NCBI RefSeq assembly: GCF_000003605.2
Contig: NW_003141822.1
Location: 15,335-48,169 of the forward strand
DNA: 32,835 nt
Direction: 5' to 3'
DNA from: Saccoglossus kowalevskii
Lineage: Eukaryota; Hemichordata; Enteropneusta; Harrimaniidae
Under the pieces are notes generated by a model. That model was not told the DNA's origin. It did not search any database and saw nothing but the letters and a program-made list of their open reading frames with translations. This document shows, in pieces, positions 28,780 to 32,835 of this stretch (the first letter of the stretch is position 1; each line of letters starts with the position of its first letter). The translations under genes were made by a program, and so were the position numbers.

Positions 28780-29714
28780 ACGGGTAATGAGTTCTAGGCG
28801 GTCATTGAGTTCTAGGCGAGCAGTGAGTTCTCGGCGGTCATTGAGTTCTAGACGAGCAGTGAGTTCTCGGCGGTCATTGAGTTCTAGGCGAGCAATGAGT
28901 TCTCGGCGGTCATTGAGTTCTAGGCGGGTAATGAGTTCTAGGTGGCCATTGCGTTCTATATGGGCAATGAGTTCTTGACGGGTAATGAGTTCTAGGCGGG
29001 CAATGAGATCAAGGCGGGCAATGAGTTTTAGGCGGGCAATAAGTTCTAGACGGACAATGAGTTCTATGCAGGTAGTGAGTTTTAGGCGATCATTTAGTTC
29101 TAGGCAATCATTGAGTTCTAGGCGGGTCATGAGTTTTAGGCGGGTAATGAGTTTCAAATAGCAATGAGTTCTGTGTGGGTAGTGAGTTTTAGACGGGTAT
29201 TAAGTTTTAGGCTGGTAATGAGTTCTGTGTGGGTAGTGAGTTTTAGATGGGTAATGAGTTCTAGGCGGGCAATAAGTTCTAGGCGGGTAATAAGTTCTAG
29301 GCGGGTAATGAGTTCTAGGCGGGCAATAAGTTCTAGGCGGGTAATGAGTTCTAGACGGGTAATAAGTTCTAGGCGGGTAATGAGTTCTAGGCGGGCAATG
29401 AGTCTTAGGCAGGCAATGAGTTCTAGGCGGGCAATGAGTCTTAGGCAGGCAATGAGTTCTAGGCGGGCAATTAGTTCTAGATGGGCAGTGAGTTCTAGAC
29501 GGGAGATGAGTTTTAGGCGAGCATTGAGTTCTAGGCGGGTCATGAGTTTTAGACGGGTATTAAGTTTTAGGCTGGTAATGAGTTCTGGGCGGACAGTGAG
29601 TTTTAGATGGGTAATGAGTTCTAGGCGCGCAATAAGTTCTAGACGGGCAATGAGTTCTAGGCGATAATTGAGTTCTAGGCGGTCATTGAGTTCTAGTCGG
29701 GTAATGAGTTCCAA
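28780..29714. repeat. 18-bp minisatellite, about 51 copies
   Basis: Unit GGGCAATGAGTTCTAGGC with frequent single-base variants (GGGTAATG, GGTCATTG, TTTTAGG). Since 18 is a multiple of three, both strands carry long hexapeptide-repeat frames (SSRRVM on plus; LELITR/LELIAR on minus, interrupted near 29156). These are predicted by the repeat alone. A higher-order block (GTGTGGGTAGTGAGTTTTAG with neighbours) recurs at about 29172, 29228 and, in altered form, 29586. Confidence 0.96.
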
Positions 29715-32400
29715 AGCCGCGGATATCTATATTGAAGTATGCGTGACTTTATTTGGTATTCAAATTTGGCACATGCAGATTAGATGCGTTCACAGAACTA
29801 GTACAATAATCATAAATGTAGGCCACGAACTTGATTCTGCGGTACCTGTTAGTGACTTGCCTAAATTACCGATATTGTAACATCGTCATAAATACATCAG
29901 CGTTGTGTTGTATCAACGCTCAACATCACCATGGTGACAATTTCGTCTTTCTTATTAGCATCGAAACGCCAGCCAGCCTTTTGTTCAAAGTCATGACTTC
30001 AAACAAAATATGGATTCATAATTTGTTGCAGCTAATGTTTTCATCGCAATATTTCACAAAACATAAATATTTCCCCTCGTTCACGCTTTTGGGTGTATTC
30101 TGACGTCAGGTTACTCGACAAATCTGTCTGTTTTTTTTTATTTTTTGGATTTTCATTTTTTTAAAAAGAACAGAAAAACCTAAAATCAATTCATCTGTAT
30201 AATAATCTGCATATTCTATATATTTTGATTTTGTAATGAAGCAGGAACTTTGGTGATCTCCGCCTCTCAGATAACTTTTCTGTCATTGTAACATTATTTA
30301 TAAATCATTTGTACGTATAAATGCATGATAGTATCTCAATTGATCATCAATTTGATTCCATCCGCAAAGTCTCATAAATGATATTTTGAAAACAAACAAT
30401 GTAATGTGAAGTACACTTTCGATTTTAGATTAAAATTCATGTTATTTCATTTTTATTATTTTTTATTTATTTATTACTTATATTTTATGTTATGTTGAGT
30501 TTACAGAACTATAACACGCTACAAACTAATGAATAATGAGTTAAATTGAGAACATGAAAAATAATAATAAATCACATATGTATGTAATATTGACCTATTA
30601 CACCCATAGAAGAGTTATATACATTTGTCTTGAATTTAAAACGAACTCTAGAAAAAAGCTCACATTTGCCTTGGTTTGCCAGCATTTATGGGTCATCCAA
30701 TTTCCAACCAAAATTAGAAAAAATATACATCACACAACAGTATCAGAACTATAAGCAAACTTTCTCTTCAGTATTTTGTTAGTTGTTTGTAATAATTTAG
30801 TTGAGTGCGTTCCGTGCAATTGTAGCATGTTGCAACAATCTACGCTTTAAGATATCCATTTCATTGTAAATGTCACAATTAAAGACTGGCACAATCATTT
30901 GTCTTGTTAATGATGTAGAAGTGTACCAACGTTGTTGGTCGAAGAAGTTTTAATTACGAGCTTATACATTAATTTTCTTGTATTATTTGTTACAGAAAGA
31001 ACATCATGTTACAGTTGATTTTAACACATGTTAAGAGTACATGGCAATTGATTTTGCTTGTTTGGTAAACTATGCTATTTTAATCCAAAATCTTCAGAGC
31101 TTGATAATAGGCATAGATTGTAACACAAACAGGGTCTACCCATTCTCTATTCAGACGATTTTGGTGCGATTTGTAATGTATAGAGACGATTTTCTGTACA
31201 ATACTTGTTCATAATATATTATCTTGACATGGTATTTCGCATTTGTCGAGCGTTCCTACACAGTTTATCGATTGATATTATGAAAACACTGCAAGGTTAC
31301 CACCTGCATTTTACGACTGTATTCATTGTGTAAATTGATATACAATATTTCTATCGGTACTAATGATACTGAACTAATGGCTGTCGCTATGGCAACAGTT
31401 ATTGTGTTAATATAACGTTCCATTAGTTGTATATATTAATTTAATGCTACGAGCACCTTTAGAGAATGGGACTATGAATTATTTGTTCGGCTGACGTAAA
31501 CAAAATGTGCACATTCCAATATAAAGTGTTACTTTGTGGATCTGTTGTGCGAGTGTGCAATTTAAAATTTGCCAAGAGCTTCTCGACCAAACAGATGACG
31601 TTATTAGCTGGCTTTTTATATACCAAAATGTCTATTTTTTTACTCTGGTTCGTATTGACACAACGAGAATCAACTACGGGAGAATATATGTGATATAAAG
31701 TCCTAGGGTTATTATACTGATCACGTGACTGCCCACCTACAGCAATCTCAATATGTATTTGGTTTGAAAACAATAATAACATTCCACATCGTCCATAACT
31801 CGTATAAACATATTATATTCGGAAACGAACATATAGTAGTATTGCCCCTCAAAAACATATATACATTGCATTTGATTATCTCTCAAAATGTATTTTTATA
31901 AAGTTTGAGGTTTCAAATTTAACGTCAGATATTGTCTTAATAAAAAACGCAAAGGCTCATGCGTAGACGCTTGTTTGTAAACAATGACACGCTATGACCA
32001 TATGACGCATGCGCAGGTGACGACTCGCCCGCTTTAAATATAACATTTAACGTCACTGTTTCCTTTTGTCTGAATTCCACTTTTTATGAATAAGATAACA
32101 CTATCTTTACTCACACGCTATTAATTATTTACATTCACAAGAAATCAAATCATACATTTTCTATTTTATTTTATAACCAGATTAAGATGCAGTTTATAAG
32201 GATTTGGCAAACCTTACAATATTACGTATAAAACAGTAACATTGGACAAAATGTTGGATTTAAATACATTTGTCATGAATTTGTTTTTGCGTATCCGTTA
32301 ACCGACTTAATTAGTTGATTATTAGCGAATTGCTGTGTTATGTCTGTCATCGTTTAGGTCTATTTGAAGTTTTGGACGGAACTTGGCTCAGTGATTTGGA
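29715..32400. other. 2.7 kb without recognised genes
   Basis: AT-rich. No splice-consistent coding stretch seen. Near 31985-32045 there is TGACGCATGCGCAGGTGACG (CRE-like plus NRF1-like) followed by TTTAAATA, which resembles a promoter, orientation unknown. Confidence 0.4.
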
Positions 32401-32419
32401 ACTAATTACAAGATACCGT

Positions 32420-32835
32420 CGCTATTCTGACATCCGTAGTTATTAATGTAGTGAACGATTAATCAAAAGATATGACGTATTCAGTACTTAGTGTGATTGG
32501 CTTAATGATTGAAGTTTACGCCTTAGAGTCTTTTTACTGCTTTGTAATTGGTTAGAGTTTTGAAAATGAATAAAGAGAGTTTGAGTTGGTCTTGGCGAAT
32601 ACTCCACGACAGACGCAGTCAGTCCGAGAGAGTCCAGGGGTGAGCCTTGAGGCAGTCCAGTCTTGGTCTTGGGGATTTTTTCCCCAGGGCGCTGTGTCTT
32701 ATAGAGTGCTCGATTGACCGACTAAGACGAGAGCTGAAACGTATTTCGTTGTGTGTGTCTTATTTGACTGTAAAGTTAAAGTGACTTTCCCGATCCCGTA
32801 CCTCAAGGGGACGAGATATAGAGACGAGACGAGTT
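32420..32835 (+). other. Edge region resembling a promoter/5' leader or LTR
   Basis: Base composition changes to more GC-rich and non-repetitive. AATAAAG at about 32568 is followed by a leader-like stretch with CTGTGTCTTATAGAG and GTGTGTCTTATTTGACTGTAAA. No long ORF, primer-binding site or second LTR is visible, so LTR versus 5' exon cannot be decided. Confidence 0.2.

Noticed and set aside
28756-29714. Long hexapeptide-repeat proteins on both strands (LELITR, SSRRVM)
   Set aside because: Predicted by any 18-bp repeat lacking stops; both strands are open, the frame breaks at an irregular unit, and there is no signal peptide or splice structure.

Overview
The window is AT-rich, intron-rich animal nuclear DNA. 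The evidence is split genes with GT..AG introns, two metazoan secretory-pathway genes, non-LTR retrotransposon 3' ends, several MITE families and many minisatellites. The abundance of ACATGTA-type words and the retroelement type fit a marine invertebrate (non-vertebrate deuterostome or lophotrochozoan). I cannot name the species.

Two genes are well supported, both on the minus strand. (1) A PCSK7-like proprotein convertase starts at 11654 and runs off the left edge. Four coding exons (11169-11654, 8789-8879, 1999-2036, 667-829) encode the signal peptide, prodomain, autoprocessing site and the start of the subtilisin-like domain, with the catalytic Asp and His. All exons join in frame at GT..AG sites. 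The catalytic Ser, P domain and C-terminus lie beyond base 1. (2) A complete Gal-3-O-sulfotransferase (GAL3ST family) lies at 22911-26672 in three exons. The spliced product is 401 residues: a type II Golgi enzyme with a signal anchor and both PAPS-binding motifs. Both genes act in the secretory pathway (Golgi/TGN), but nothing shows that they are co-regulated.

Weaker gene evidence: a RecQ-like helicase first exon or fragment (12528-12671, minus), a possible 5' exon with an 11-codon ORF (20287-20319, minus), and a 98-codon unidentified open stretch on the plus strand inside GAL3ST intron 1.

Most of the rest is repeat. PCSK7 introns hold minisatellites of 30, 21, 39, 14 and 42 bp; a 108-bp array (17.9-18.25 kb) and an 18-bp array of about 51 copies (28.8-29.7 kb) lie elsewhere. 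MITE-like elements include pogo/Tigger-like (1166-1678), hAT-like (2199-2498), three short TA-flanked elements plus a degenerate fourth, a dispersed GAGAATACCGCAAAGTATG family, and a TTA-flanked Harbinger-like element (25188-25513). Two degenerate C-termini of one LINE family lie at 19.0 kb (plus) and 27.4-28.3 kb (minus). A possible promoter or LTR edge is seen at 32.4-32.8 kb.

The most unusual pattern is that four sequence-unrelated minisatellites in the PCSK7 introns all carry CCAAT on the PCSK7 sense strand in every unit. One of them, just inside intron 1, also repeats an AP-1-like site 11 times. No clearly new multi-gene system is visible.
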